This document shows, in pieces, positions 1 through 9,774 of a stretch of 64,000 nt of DNA. The notes under the pieces were generated by a model. The model saw only the letters and a program-made list of their open reading frames with translations, was not told the DNA's origin and made no database searches. A program made the translations under genes and the position numbers. The number at the start of each line of letters is the position of its first letter. The stretch's first letter is position 1. The stretch is from Begonia masoniana. Its lineage: Eukaryota; Streptophyta; Magnoliopsida; Cucurbitales; Begoniaceae. Where the stretch lies: contig CM039510.1 of NCBI GenBank assembly GCA_022432975.1, positions 36,009,288 to 36,073,287 of the forward strand, written 5' to 3'.

Positions 1-124
1 GAGTCACTCTTACAAAAAATAGAAAGAAAAAGAGTACAATGGAAATACTAAAAAAGGAAATAAACTTAGTTAACAGCACGGGCGGCCATGGGCAACATGC
101 CTTGGACAAGCCCGGACCTTGACA
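1..124 (-). repeat. K 3' LTR (partial)
   Basis: This stretch matches 2899-3022 almost base for base and ends in GGACCTTGACA, so on the minus strand the LTR begins TGTCAAGGTCC. The rest of the LTR is left of the window. Confidence 0.9.
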
Positions 125-137
125 TTCTCCCCTATTT
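125..137 (-). other. K polypurine tract
   Basis: On the minus strand the bases next to the 3' LTR read AATAGGGGAGAA. This is a purine run in the position expected of the plus-strand primer of an LTR retrotransposon. Confidence 0.75.
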
Positions 138-187
138 GAACTGTTGACGTCCTCGTCAACTCTGCTTCTTCTTGAATTCCTCGATCA

Positions 188-404
188 TCTGTGATGAGTT
201 CTCCAAGTCTTTTTGCTTTCTCCCATGATACTTCATCGTCTCTTGGTCCTTTCTACCTGATGAGGTATTCCTGGTACTTTCGTCGGCTTGTTTTGACGCT
301 CCGATCTGCTAGAACTTCTTCGACTTCTTTCTTCTTCTGGTTGCTGATGGAGATATGCGAAATCTTCTTTGACTTCTTTCTTCTTCTGGTTCTTGATGGA
401 GATA
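188..404 (-). pseudogene. K chromodomain remnant, out of frame
   Basis: Read in the frame shifted from the upstream ORF, the minus strand gives a recognisable chromodomain: a V-E-E-V-L-A-D-R start, an R-R-K-Y-Q-E-Y-L core and a D-E-V-S-W-E end. One of the usual tryptophans is replaced by a stop codon. The shift is explained by an imperfect 49-bp tandem duplication at about 307-404, which repeats the coding sequence just before the domain. Since 49 is not a multiple of three, translation enters a basic out-of-frame tail instead. In chromoviruses this domain directs integration toward particular chromatin. Here it is broken by both the frameshift and the stop. Confidence 0.75.
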
Positions 405-1378
405 CTTGGTCTAGAGATGTCATTCCTTTCTTGGTTCTCGTCGGTTGGATGATAGGGCTTTAAGTTGTCGACATGGATGACAGGGTGAACTCTAAACCAT
501 GCTGGAAGATTAACTTGGTAGGACATTCTCCCGACCTTCTCGATGACTTCAACAGGACCTTCATACTTTCTGAAGAGCCGCTTGTCTTTCTTATTCCTCA
601 AGCAAAATTGTTTGGGTAACAACTTAACCAGTACTAAGTCACCGGCCTTAAACTCCATTGGCTGTGGTTTCTTAGCTACCCACCTCTTCATGTGCTTAGA
701 AGTTCGCTCCAAATAAGCGCGATCTGTCTCTGTATTGTGCTTCAATCTTTTCTTGAATTGCATAGCAGAAATCATCTTCATGTTGATAGCACTTGGTGGT
801 TTAAGAATCGTCGGAACAACAGTTGAGTTGTTACTCGTGATTACTAAACATTTCGTTGAGGGTATTGGGATGGCTTTATGTTTTATCAAGAACTCCATCC
901 CCAAAATAATATCGAAGTCATCCATCTGTGCTACGACGAAGTCAATGAGTCCCGTCCATGAGCCAAGTTTCAACTCGACTCTCCTTACAATCCCGAGCAC
1001 TGGCACCACTTTCGCATTCACCGTTTTCATCCTACCACCATTCTTTTCTAGCTTCAAACCCAGACAGAGAGCTTCTTTCTTTATAATGAAGTTATGAGTA
1101 GCTCCTGAGTCAATCATCGTACTTTTAGCAGATCTGTTATTGATGAATGACTCCACATACATGAGACCTTTATCTGGGGTCTTCCTTAGCTCTTCCATCT
1201 GATGTTGTATAGCTGACAAGAAAGTCATAGTCCCAACTGCAGCAATCTCGGTAGACTCTTCTTCAACAGCTTCTTTAGTTGAATCGTCATCCCGAATTGC
1301 AACTTGCAAAGCAGTTAAGGCCGATCTATGTGGACACTCAGCTACTCGATGGGGTCCCTTGCACAGAAAACATGACAT
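233..1378 (-). CDS. K zinc knuckle + retropepsin fused to integrase C-terminus
   Basis: An open frame of 381 codons. Residues 4-16 form a shortened zinc knuckle (C-x2-C-x3-H-x4-C). A gypsy retropepsin follows, with D-S-G-A-T at about residues 90-95 and the conserved I-L-G-M-E-F near 160. At about residue 210 the frame passes directly into the integrase C-terminal segment (K-A-G-D-L-V-L-V-K-L, then K-Y-E-G-P, then H-P-V-I-H-V-D-N-L-K-P-Y). All of reverse transcriptase, RNase H and the integrase catalytic core is absent, yet the frame is kept. The C-terminal 60 residues are an out-of-frame tail created by a 49-bp duplication. The ORF lies in the same frame as gag, separated by a stop at 1478-1480. 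Confidence 0.82.
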   Translation of the reverse strand: MSCFLCKGPHRVAECPHRSALTALQVAIRDDDSTKEAVEEESTEIAAVGTMTFLSAIQHQMEELRKTPDKGLMYVESFINNRSAKSTMIDSGATHNFIIKKEALCLGLKLEKNGGRMKTVNAKVVPVLGIVRRVELKLGSWTGLIDFVVAQMDDFDIILGMEFLIKHKAIPIPSTKCLVITSNNSTVVPTILKPPSAINMKMISAMQFKKRLKHNTETDRAYLERTSKHMKRWVAKKPQPMEFKAGDLVLVKLLPKQFCLRNKKDKRLFRKYEGPVEVIEKVGRMSYQVNLPAWFRVHPVIHVDNLKPYHPTDENQERNDISRPSISIKNQKKKEVKEDFAYLHQQPEEERSRRSSSRSERQNKPTKVPGIPHQVERTKRR

Positions 1379-1477
1379 AGGCCTATTTGTTTGTCGTTGG
1401 TTGTTAGCATTTCTTGATGTTTCACAACCTTCTCTTTGGAAAAACGGTTTCCTTTCATCAAATCCTGTGTTCGGTTT

Positions 1478-2521
1478 CTAAAAGTTGTTGTCGTCTGAGT
1501 CACTGTGAGTGTTCTTCTTTGGCCCAGGGTCCTCGATGTTATAATCGAACAATCGTTCTGCGGCTGTAAGTGCACTTGAAATATTTTGCACCCTCTGTTC
1601 ATATAATCTTGTTCTGGCCCACGGTTTAAGACCTTCGATGAAAGTGAAGATCTTATCTTTTTCTGACATATCTTTAATATTCAGCATGAGTCCCGAAAAC
1701 TCTTTGACATATTCGTGAATGCTTGCAGTCTGCTTTAGCTCTCGGAGCAGTCTGCGAGCGTTGAACTCAACATTCTCTGGAAAGAATTGATCCCTTAGTT
1801 GCCTTTTTAATTCTTCCCAACTATCAATCACACATTCACCGTTACTGATATCATTGCATTTTGATCTCCACCAAAGTTTCGCATCATCAATAAGATGCAT
1901 TGTGGCCAAGGTCACTTTCGATTCTTCATCTGTTTTAGTGGCCTTGAAATATTGTTCCATATCGAAGATGAAGTTCTCTATCTCTTTTGCATCGCGGGCT
2001 CCCCCAAAGGGTTTTGGCTCTGGGATTTTCACCTGACCAAACTCAGTAGCAGCAGTAATCTGAGTTTGGCTCCCCATGGCTCTCATAGTAAGGTTCAGTT
2101 TAACGTTGATCTCGGCAATCTCAGCCCTGAGAGAATCAAACATTATTCTGAAGTCTTCGGTTACTTGAGAAACTGTTTCTAACAATCGGGTATGAGCGAG
2201 CTCGATGTCATCGATGCGCTCCAGGACCCCGATCATTGCACTTGTAGAACTTTCTCCTGTGTAGACTCCCTTTCTCGTTTCTTGTCGGGACTCGAGGGTC
2301 TCCACCCGATTCAGCAGCTCTGGAATCGGTATGGCATCTATCCTGTTGTGAATAGACGCTATCTCAGTAGGAAATTCAGACATTTTCCTCATTCGTTCTT
2401 CTATGAATCGAATGTTATCCGGTATGTCTTGCAAATACCGTAGTTCTTCTTCCAACTCGACGAGGCGCTCGAGTTGATCCGATGGGCCACTCGGCCTTTC
2501 CATCGAACTTTTCTTCGGCAT
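1478..2521 (-). CDS. K gag polyprotein
   Basis: A 347-codon ORF begins 28 bases downstream of the primer binding site. An N-terminal coiled-coil-like region (heptads of L and E, residues 10-75) precedes a Ty3-type gag core at about 160-330: E-I-E-N-F-I-F-D-M-E-Q-Y-F, W-W-R-S-K, then L-R-D-Q-F-F-P-E-N-V. This packages element RNA into cytoplasmic virus-like particles. The frame stops at a TAG (1478-1480). The same frame continues into the zinc knuckle-protease ORF, so this is a gag-TAG-pro arrangement. The stop may be a C-to-T change or a readthrough site; the sequence does not decide. Confidence 0.85.
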   Translation of the reverse strand: MPKKSSMERPSGPSDQLERLVELEEELRYLQDIPDNIRFIEERMRKMSEFPTEIASIHNRIDAIPIPELLNRVETLESRQETRKGVYTGESSTSAMIGVLERIDDIELAHTRLLETVSQVTEDFRIMFDSLRAEIAEINVKLNLTMRAMGSQTQITAATEFGQVKIPEPKPFGGARDAKEIENFIFDMEQYFKATKTDEESKVTLATMHLIDDAKLWWRSKCNDISNGECVIDSWEELKRQLRDQFFPENVEFNARRLLRELKQTASIHEYVKEFSGLMLNIKDMSEKDKIFTFIEGLKPWARTRLYEQRVQNISSALTAAERLFDYNIEDPGPKKNTHSDSDDNNF

Positions 2522-2548
2522 GATTTCTCACAATCTTGAGCCAACCTA

Positions 2549-2561
2549 GGCTTTGATACCA
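2549..2561 (-). other. K primer binding site (Met-tRNA)
   Basis: The minus strand reads TGGTATCAAAGCC, nearly complementary to the 3' end of initiator-Met tRNA, two bases inside the 5' LTR. Confidence 0.85.
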
Positions 2562-2563
2562 AC

Positions 2564-3022
2564 TATCACGGTCCTACTTACGAGGGGCTTAACGAGACCG
2601 TGCGGCACCCAATATTGCACTTGTACTGGGTCAGCCAACGAGCGTGCCAATGGCACCGAGTGCCCACTTCGTTAGAGCGCTTGTGTCTAACGAGTAAGCA
2701 ACGAGCGAGCGAGATTAATCGAAACGAGCATCATTGAGCATAGTGTGCATAAAGAGAGCGTATGTAAAAAGCTTGTTCATTGATTGGCAGCAAATTACAT
2801 CAGTTGGTAGGGGGTCTACGTGCAGTCATGCCTCTCCCCCTAAAGAGCAATCTGGACCATCTCCACTACGGCAGTAGTATACATGCTATAGTGGCGAGGA
2901 GTCACTCTTACCAAAAATAGAAAGAAAAAGAGTACAATGGAAATACTAAAAAAGGAAATAAGCTTAGCTAACAGCACGGGCGGCCATGGGCAACATGCCT
3001 TGGACAAGCCCGGACCTTGACA
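2564..3022 (-). repeat. K 5' LTR
   Basis: 459 bp. On the minus strand it begins TGTCAAGGTCC and ends GGACCGTGATA, an imperfect inverted repeat with the final C mutated. Its last 124 bp (plus strand) are repeated at the left edge of the window. Confidence 0.85.
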
Positions 3023-3357
3023 CATTTCGTGTGAGCTATGAACGGTAAAGTTTTAGTTTAACATTTTCTAATGTGAATGAATGTACCAAAGTTTTAAACG
3101 GCGCGATTAGGTCCTAATTTAGTCCTCCTCTCAATTCAGCATGTTTTTCAAACTATACATTTCCTAGAAAACTCTTCATATTTCTATGTATTGGAAGATG
3201 AAAAGTGTATTCTTATTTAATTCCCAATTTTCTATGTATCTCTATAAGAGAATGCTTAGTAAAAAAACAAGTAGACATTAGAATTAATCTAAAAAATAAA
3301 TTGAAGTTTCTCAACAAATCATCTCTATTTATTTTCTGTTTCTGAATTTTATACAAT

Positions 3358-3369
3358 TGGTATAAGAGC
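3358..3369 (+). other. I primer binding site
   Basis: TGGTATAAGAGC is a slightly mutated Met-tRNA primer site. It follows a TATACA LTR end and lies 26 bp upstream of the gag ATG. Confidence 0.75.
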
Positions 3370-3395
3370 AAACCAAGTTCATCATAGGGTTGAAA

Positions 3396-4330
3396 ATGGC
3401 AACTGTTGGAGCGTCATCATCTTTTCCTATTTCCTCTGGAGAGAATTATGATTATTGGAGCATCAAAATGAAGACATTTTTTTTATCTCAAGATCTATGG
3501 GATGAAGTAGAAAAAGGGATTACGATTCCAACATAGGAAAGCTCAACTTCAACCCAAAGTAAGCAAGAGATCACCAAAGATTCAAAAACATTGTTCATTC
3601 TTCAACAATCTGTGTCTGAATCAATCTTTCCAAGGTTGATTATAGCTGAAACTTCAAAGGCAGCATGAGAGAATCTTCGGACAAAATTTCAAGAAAATCA
3701 AAAGGTAAAGATCATCAAACTTCAAAGCTTCATAAGAGAGTTTGAGAATTTAAAAATGAAAGACACTGAAATAATAAAAGTATATTGTTCTAGATTAATT
3801 GAAGTTGTTAATCAAATGAAGGGTCTCGGTAAAGAGGTGACTGAACAAATGATTGTTCAAAAGATTTTGATTAGTTTACCTAAAGAGTATTGATTATATA
3901 GTGACTGCAATCAAGGAGTCAAAGGATTTGCAGCAACTAACAGTTATTGAGTTGATGGGTTTTCTTCAAGCTCATGAACAAAGATAAGCGAGAAGCGGTG
4001 ATAGTTCTTTGGAGCATGCTTTTCAATCTAAGTTGTGTCTAAAGAACAAGAACAAGGATTTTAAGAAAAAGTCTAAAAAAGATCAGAAAATTTTTTATTC
4101 TAAGAGAGCAAGTGGGAAGGAAAATTAGGAGAATTCCCATCTTGTGGTATTTGCAAAAAAATAAACCACTTGAAGAAAAAATGCTATCAGACGGGAAACG
4201 TCAATGTAGAAATTGTAAGAAGTTTGAGCATATTAAAAAAGATTGTAGATTTAAAAAAGATAATCAAGTTCATTATTCGGAAGAAATGAGGAGAATGAAC
4301 ATTTGTTTTTCGCATGTCAGGCATTCGCTC
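3396..4330 (+). pseudogene. I gag (broken)
   Basis: The ATG at 3396 opens a typical copia gag: an N-terminal N-Y-D-Y-W-S-I-K-M-K segment, then L-K-M-K-D-T-E and F-x-x-R-L, then a zinc knuckle C-R-N-C-K-K-F-E-H-I-K-K-D-C near 4200-4245. The frame is cut by a TAG near 3535, a TGA near 3668, a frameshift near 3890 and further breaks before the knuckle. Gag would form the particle shell; this copy cannot make a full-length product. Confidence 0.82.
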
Positions 4331-5410
4331 AAGAAGAAAAAATCTGGTTTATTGATAGTAGTTGTATTAATCATATGGCTTATGATGAAACAATTTTTAG
4401 AGAACTTGACACCTGCATTAAAGCCAAAATCAAGATGGAAAATGGAGAATTTATTGAATCTAAACGAAAAGGCACAGTAGCAATCTCAACAAATAAAGGT
4501 ACAAAATTTATTAAAGATGTATTACTTGTTCATTCTCTTGATTAAAATTTATTGAGTGTTCGGCAAATGATGGAAAACGGTTATTCTTTTTGCTTTGAGA
4601 ATGATTTCTTTAAAGTATATGACTGCGAGAACAAATTTGAATTATTAGAAGTAAAAATAAGAAGAATCATAAATTTCTCTATTCAGTTAAGTTATACAAA
4701 GGATAAGGCAACGGTGGATCAATCTATGTTATGACATCAAAGATTTAGGCATTATAATTTTAATTCCTTGAGACTATTGCATCAAAAGGGGATGATGAAA
4801 GATTTTCCTCTTCTAGAGAAAGAAACTCAAATATACGAAGGGTGTGTAGTTGGAAAGAAACATAAATTACCATTTGCTTTGGAAAGCAATTGGCGAGCTA
4901 AAGAGAAATTACAACTCGTGATATGTGTGGACCAATGAAAACTCCAACTTGCAATCAAAGCAGGTATTTTATTCTTTTTGTTGATGATTTTACGAGAATG
5001 ATTTTGGTCTATTTCTACATGAAAAAGCTGAAATTTTTTAAACTGTTAAGAAATTCAAATGTCTTGTTGAAAATAAGTCTGATCGCAAAATTAAGTGTTT
5101 GAGAAGTGATCAAGGGACTGAATATAATTCCAAGGAGTTTGAAAATTTTTGTGATATTGACGGAATAGAACATCAACTTTCTGTCATTTATTCTCCATAA
5201 CAAAATGGAGTCTCTGAAAGAAAGAACACAACTGTCATGGACATGACGAGATGCATGTTACTTGACCAAAAAATGCCTCAAGAATTTTGGGCGAGGCAGT
5301 GAATACTGTTGTATTCTTGCTTAATCGTTTTCCTACAAAAGCAGTTGAAAACAAAACTCCTTTTGAAGTTTGGAATGGATTTAAGCCCTCTCCAAGTTTT
5401 CCTATAGACT
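4331..5410 (+). pseudogene. I protease and integrase N-half (broken)
   Basis: The protease retains W-F-I-D-S-S-C at 4342-4365, where the family has D-S-G-C, so the active-site glycine is lost. A stop at about 4543 is followed by the N-L-L-S-V region. A GAG-pre-integrase region (H-Q-R-F-R-H-Y-N) lies around 4735. Integrase core pieces include L-R-S-D-Q-G-T-E-Y at about 5100 and Q-N-G-V-S-E-R-K-N-T at about 5200. Several stops and shifts separate them. The integrase sequence breaks off at 5410, where the A1/A2 tandem begins, and resumes at 11143. Confidence 0.8.
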
Positions 5411-5678
5411 TGTTAGGATTAGACGCTCTAATCCACCTGTAACGAACGATCCAGAAAATCGAAAAAGAAATAACGAGAAAATAATGGACACCGAATTTTA
5501 CGTGGAAACCCTAGAAAGGGAAAAAACCACGGGCAGAGGAGAGAATGACTAATATGAAATTCGGTACGATGAGTTTTGCGACTCAAGCATCAATATATAG
5601 AGAAAACATAAAACCCTAATATTGATATACGGGCCCGACCCAGCCCACCTAGAATTCGGGTCACACCAAATTCTAACA
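5411..5678 (-). repeat. A-family LTR (left)
   Basis: 268 bp with ends TGTTAG...CTAACA. It is nearly identical to 10869-11137 and closely similar to 54280-54546 and 57506-57771. The bases after it read, on the minus strand, AAGGTGGAGTT, the polypurine tract. Confidence 0.92.
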
Positions 5679-5861
5679 AACTCCACCTTGACACGAATTC
5701 AACGTGAGAGATCCAACGGGCTACTCGGCCCAACCCAAAGCGAATCCAGAACACTGAACTCTGACAATCTCCACCTTCAATGAAATTCCGGTGCAAGGAA
5801 ACAAATCTGCAAAACTCCATTAAAAAAGCTCCTCTACCACAAAGGCCCCAAATGGGTCAAC

Positions 5862-7354
5862 TCAGCATCCGATACCGATCAAGTTTAAGCCCCGCTTAAA
5901 CTTGAGAGATTTACTTGAGAAGAAATCACATCTCCTCCTCCATGGTATCACTGAACTATCAGAGTTGCTGCAATGAACTCCATCTGAACATGTCGAAGAT
6001 TCCACACAGGAATCGTTTCCCTCGAACACATTCAATGCATAACCCATAGTTTCATCATATCGTCTCGGAGTTTTAACCTTCCACATGGTTCTGCCTTTGA
6101 CGATATCATTCTGACGTGAATATGAAACTGATGACTGAATATCTGTAATAGGCTGACTCACCGGCTATGATGTACCCTCAGATCCCAACCTGAACTTCAC
6201 CTGAGAACCTGACTTCTTCCGAGTCTTCTCAACCTTTCTCCTTGAAGGTGAATTCATAAACTTTGCAGTCTTATTACCCATCACATTAACTGTGGAACCC
6301 GCGATCTTCGCATGCATCACATATAATGAGGAGTATTTTTCTCCTCTCGCCACAATCAATGAACCTCTGGTAAGCTTCCATTTTTCATCACGAAAAGTGT
6401 TGCCAAAACCTTCGTCGTCAAGCTTCCTAGTCGAGACCAAATTCTTGCGGATGTCAGGGATGTGCTTCACACCTCTCAAAACCAAGGTGCTGCCAATGTT
6501 GGTCTCCAAACGCACATCTCCCATACCAATGGTTTTTGCTATGCCACCATTTCCTATCCTCACACTTCTAAAGTCACCCGAAGTGTAGGATGTAAAGAAA
6601 TCTCTCCGCGAAGTGGCATGTATTGAAGCGCCACTATCGATCACCCAACTTGTATCTTGGCAATCAGAATTTACAACATCCTCGTTGTACACACTAAAGG
6701 ACTCCTCGGTGGCTGTGTTTGCCTCCTCGTCTATGTCACCTCTTCGAACATCTGTTCCTTTCCTTTGGCATTCAGATTCTCCCGAAGAAACTTGTGACAA
6801 AATTTCTTTATTCTTCCTTTCTTGCCACAATGATAACATTCAAAGTTGGCGTGTTTTCTGGACTTCCTCTGACTTCGATTTCTCTTGCCCGGACCTTTAC
6901 TTTGACTTCTGCCCCTATTTTCAACATTCAGAGCTGAACCTGTCGATGTTTCATCAGAATCAATCTTACGAACCTCCTCGGCAAGAATACGATCCCTCAC
7001 ATCGGTGAATACCAGTTTAGCACTTCCAACTGAGTTACTAATTGCTGCTCTCATAGGCTCCCAACTATTTAGTAGAGACGCCAACAAAATTAGGGCACGA
7101 ATCTCATCTTCAAAATCAATATCCACAGATAGCAATTGATTCACAATCGTATTGAACTCATTCAGATGCGCTGCGACAGAAGCACCATCAATCATCTTCA
7201 GATTAAAAAGCTTCTTCATAATAAATACCTTATTATTCGCAGACGGTTTCTCGTACATATTAGATAGAGCCTTCATCAGACTCGCGGTGGTCTTCTCCTT
7301 CGACGTGCGGCGGTTAGGGCTTGGCGAGGCAGCGTGTTCTGTCGGACGGTGCAC
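5862..7354 (-). pseudogene. A1 gag-protease-tail, truncated
   Basis: The gag body starts at an artificial N-terminus near 7305, where the first 80 or so residues are deleted and leader DNA is joined. The zinc knuckle C-Y-H-C-G-K-K-G-R-I-K-K-F-C lies near 6800-6845. A frameshift leads into the protease (W-V-I-D-S-G-A-S, near 6640) and the start of the GAG-pre-integrase region (V-S-T-R-K-L). A stop at 6162-6164 (GAG to TAG compared with A2) precedes the chimeric tail, which ends K-F-K-R-G-L-N-L-I-G-I-G-C. That tail joins spacer and reverse-transcriptase N-terminal sequence to what looks like the last residues of a copia polyprotein. Confidence 0.8.
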
Positions 7355-7680
7355 GTGGCAGCGACTTTCTCGCAGCCTGGCAACTCTCTGTTCTTCGTTG
7401 TTGAAGAAGATGAACAGAGAGCTTCTCTGTTCTTCTCGCTAAGAACAGAACAAAAGGGAAATTTTCCCTTTTTCCTTTTCTTATTTTTTTATTTTTTTAT
7501 TTCCTCCTTTTGTTCTTCATGGCAAAAGAACAAACACCAGAAAAGAAATTCTTTTCTATTTTCCTTTTCTTTTGATTCTGTACGCTGAACACCAGAGAAC
7601 CAAAAAAAATAAAAACTTTTTCTTTTCCTCCAAATCTGCAATTTCACTTACCGATATTACAATCCTAAAATCGATCGATA
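7355..7680 (-). other. A1 leader remnant
   Basis: Non-coding leader of A1: GC-rich with CTT/TTC runs, then AT-rich, similar in character to the leader of A2 (9775-10868) but only about a third as long. The primer binding site and the LTR start are missing at the junction with the middle LTR. Confidence 0.6.
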
Positions 7681-7917
7681 CTGACGATCAGAAAATACAG
7701 AAAAAGAAATAACGAGAAAATAATGGACACCGAATTTTATGTGGAAACCCTAGAAAGGGAAAAAACCACGGGCAGTGGAGAGAATGACTAATATTAAATT
7801 CGGTACGATGAGTTTTGCGACTCAAGCATCAATATATAGAGAAAACATAAAACCCTAATATTGATATACAGGCCCGACCCAGCCCACCTAGAATTCGGGT
7901 CACACCAAATTCTAACA
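7681..7917 (-). repeat. A-family middle LTR, missing about 40 bp at one end
   Basis: From GACGATCAGAAAATACAG onward this matches the outer LTRs through CTAACA at 7917. The first 35-40 bp (TGTTAGGATTAGACGC...) are absent. The polypurine tract of A2 follows directly. Confidence 0.85.
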
Positions 7918-8178
7918 AACTCCACCTTGACACGAATTCAATGTGAGAGATCCAACGGGCTACTCGGCCCAACCCAAAGCGAATACAGAACACTGAACTC
8001 TGACAATCTCCACCTTCAACGAAATTCCGGTGCAAGGAAACAAATCTGCAAAACTCCATTAAAAAAGCTCATCTACCACAAAGGCCCCAAATGGGTCAAC
8101 TCAGCATCCGATACCGATCAAGTTTAAGCCCCGCTTAAACTTGAGAGATTTACTTGAGAAGAAATCACATCTCCTCCT

Positions 8179-8991
8179 TCATGGTATCACTGAACTATCA
8201 GAGTTGCTGCAATGAACTCCATCTGAACATGTCGAAGATTCCACACAGGAATCGTTTTCCTCGAACACATTCAATGCATAACCCATAGTTTCATCATATC
8301 GTCTCGGAGTTTTAACCTTCCACATGGTTCTGCCTTTGACGATATCATTCTGACGTGAATCTGAAACTGATGACTGAATATCTGTAATAGGCTGACTCAC
8401 CGGCTCTGATGTACCCTCAGATCCCAACCTGAACTTCACCTGAGAACCTGACTTCTTCCGAGTCTTCTCAACCTTTCTCCTGGAAGATGAATTCATAAAC
8501 TTTGCAGCCTTATTACCCATCACATTAACTGTGGAATCCGCGATCTTCGCATGCATCACATATAATGAGGAGTATTTTTCTCCTCTCGCCACAATCAATG
8601 AACCTTTAATAAGCTTCCATTTTCCATCACGAATGATGTTGCCAAAACCTTCGTCGTCGAGCTTGCCAGTCGAGACCAAATTCTTGCGAATCTCCTGGAT
8701 GTGCTTCACACCTCTCAAAACCAAGGTGTTGCCGATGTTGGTCTCCAAACGCACATCTCCCATACCAATGGCTTTTGCAATGCCACCATTTCCCATCCTC
8801 ACACTTCCATAATCACCCGAAGTATAGGACGTAAAGAAATCTCTTCGCGAAGTGGCATGTATTGAAGCGCCACTATCGATCACCCAACTCGTATCTTGGC
8901 AATCAGAATTTACAACATCCTCGTTGTACACACTAAAGGACTCCTTGGTGACTGTATCTGCCTCTTCATCTATGTCACCCTCTTCGAACAT
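8179..8991 (-). CDS. A2 protease and chimeric tail
   Basis: A 270-codon frame, continuous with gag except for one stop. It holds the copia retropepsin (W-V-I-D-S-G-A-S-I-H-A-T at residues 32-45, R-M-G-N-G-G-I-A-K), then the pre-integrase start (V-S-T-G-K-L). At about residue 150 it switches to a basic segment rich in K/R/S and a spacer of the type normally found between integrase and reverse transcriptase (Y-D-E-T-M-G-Y-A-L-N-V). The integrase core and polymerase are absent. It ends at TGA where A1 and A4 have tryptophan. Retropepsin would process gag. The same chimeric join is found in A1, A4 and B. Confidence 0.8.
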   Translation of the reverse strand: MFEEGDIDEEADTVTKESFSVYNEDVVNSDCQDTSWVIDSGASIHATSRRDFFTSYTSGDYGSVRMGNGGIAKAIGMGDVRLETNIGNTLVLRGVKHIQEIRKNLVSTGKLDDEGFGNIIRDGKWKLIKGSLIVARGEKYSSLYVMHAKIADSTVNVMGNKAAKFMNSSSRRKVEKTRKKSGSQVKFRLGSEGTSEPVSQPITDIQSSVSDSRQNDIVKGRTMWKVKTPRRYDETMGYALNVFEENDSCVESSTCSDGVHCSNSDSSVIP

Positions 8992-9078
8992 CTTTTCCTT
9001 TCTTTTGGCATTCAGATTCTTTCGAAGAAACTTGTAAAAAAATCTCTTTATGTGTCCTTTCTTGCCACAATGATAACA

Positions 9079-9774
9079 CTAAAAGTTGGCGTGTTTTCCG
9101 AACTTCTTCTGACTTCGATTTCTATTGCCCGGACCTTTACTTTGACTTATGCCCTTATTTTCAACATTCAGAGCTGAACCATTCGATGTTTCACCAGAAT
9201 CAATCTTACAAACCTCCTCGGCAAGAATACGATCCCTCACATCGGTAAATACCAATTTAGCACTTCCAACTGAGTTACTAACTGCTGCTCTCATAGGTTC
9301 CCAACTATTCGGTAGAGACGCCAACAAAATTAAGGCACGAACCTCATCTTCAAAGTCAATATCCACAGATAGCAGTTGATTCACAATCGTATTTAATTCA
9401 TTCAGATGCGCTGCGACAAAAGTACCATCAATCATCTTCAGATTGAACAATTTCTTCGTCAAAAATACCTTATTATTCGCAGACGGTTTCTCGTACATAT
9501 CAGACAGAGCCTTCATCAGACTCGTGGTGGTCTTCTCCTTCGCCACGTTGTGAGCAACGCTTTTGGCTAGCGTCAATCGGACGACTCCCAAAATCTTTCT
9601 ATCAAGGAGATTCCATTCACCGTCTTCCATCTTCTCTGGTTTCGCACTCAAAAGAAGATGAAGTCCTTTCCCGTACAAGTAATCCTCGATTTGTATTTTC
9701 CAGAATGCAAAATCTGTCCCATCGAATTTTTTAATAATGGGTCCTGTACTATCCTCACCTGCCATTGTTATCAA
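9079..9774 (-). CDS. A2 gag
   Basis: 231 codons from the ATG at 9774. It has the standard copia gag layout: F-D-G-T-D-F-A-F-W-K-I-Q-I-E-D-Y-L-Y-G near residue 18, K-K-L-F-N-L-K-M near 107, L-P-N-S-W-E near 152. A TAG at 9076-9078 stops it one codon before the zinc knuckle (C-Y-H-C-G-K-K-G-H), where A1 has GAG. The same frame continues into the protease ORF. Gag would assemble particles and bind element RNA. This is the best preserved gag of the family in the window. Confidence 0.85.
   Translation of the reverse strand: MITMAGEDSTGPIIKKFDGTDFAFWKIQIEDYLYGKGLHLLLSAKPEKMEDGEWNLLDRKILGVVRLTLAKSVAHNVAKEKTTTSLMKALSDMYEKPSANNKVFLTKKLFNLKMIDGTFVAAHLNELNTIVNQLLSVDIDFEDEVRALILLASLPNSWEPMRAAVSNSVGSAKLVFTDVRDRILAEEVCKIDSGETSNGSALNVENKGISQSKGPGNRNRSQKKFGKHANF

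Larger units (their letters stand above)
1..3022 (-). mobile_element. K: Ty3/gypsy chromovirus, internally deleted
   Basis: Minus-strand LTR retrotransposon whose 3' LTR runs off the left edge of the window. Order on the minus strand: 5' LTR (2564-3022), Met-tRNA primer binding site, gag, protease, integrase C-terminus, chromodomain remnant, polypurine tract, partial 3' LTR (1-124). Reverse transcriptase, RNase H and the integrase core are missing, so it could move only with enzymes supplied in trans. The two LTR ends match over the visible 124 bp with very few differences, which suggests a fairly recent insertion. It lies immediately 5' of copia I, apparently in that element's LTR. The left target-site duplication is outside the window and cannot be checked. 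Confidence 0.88.
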
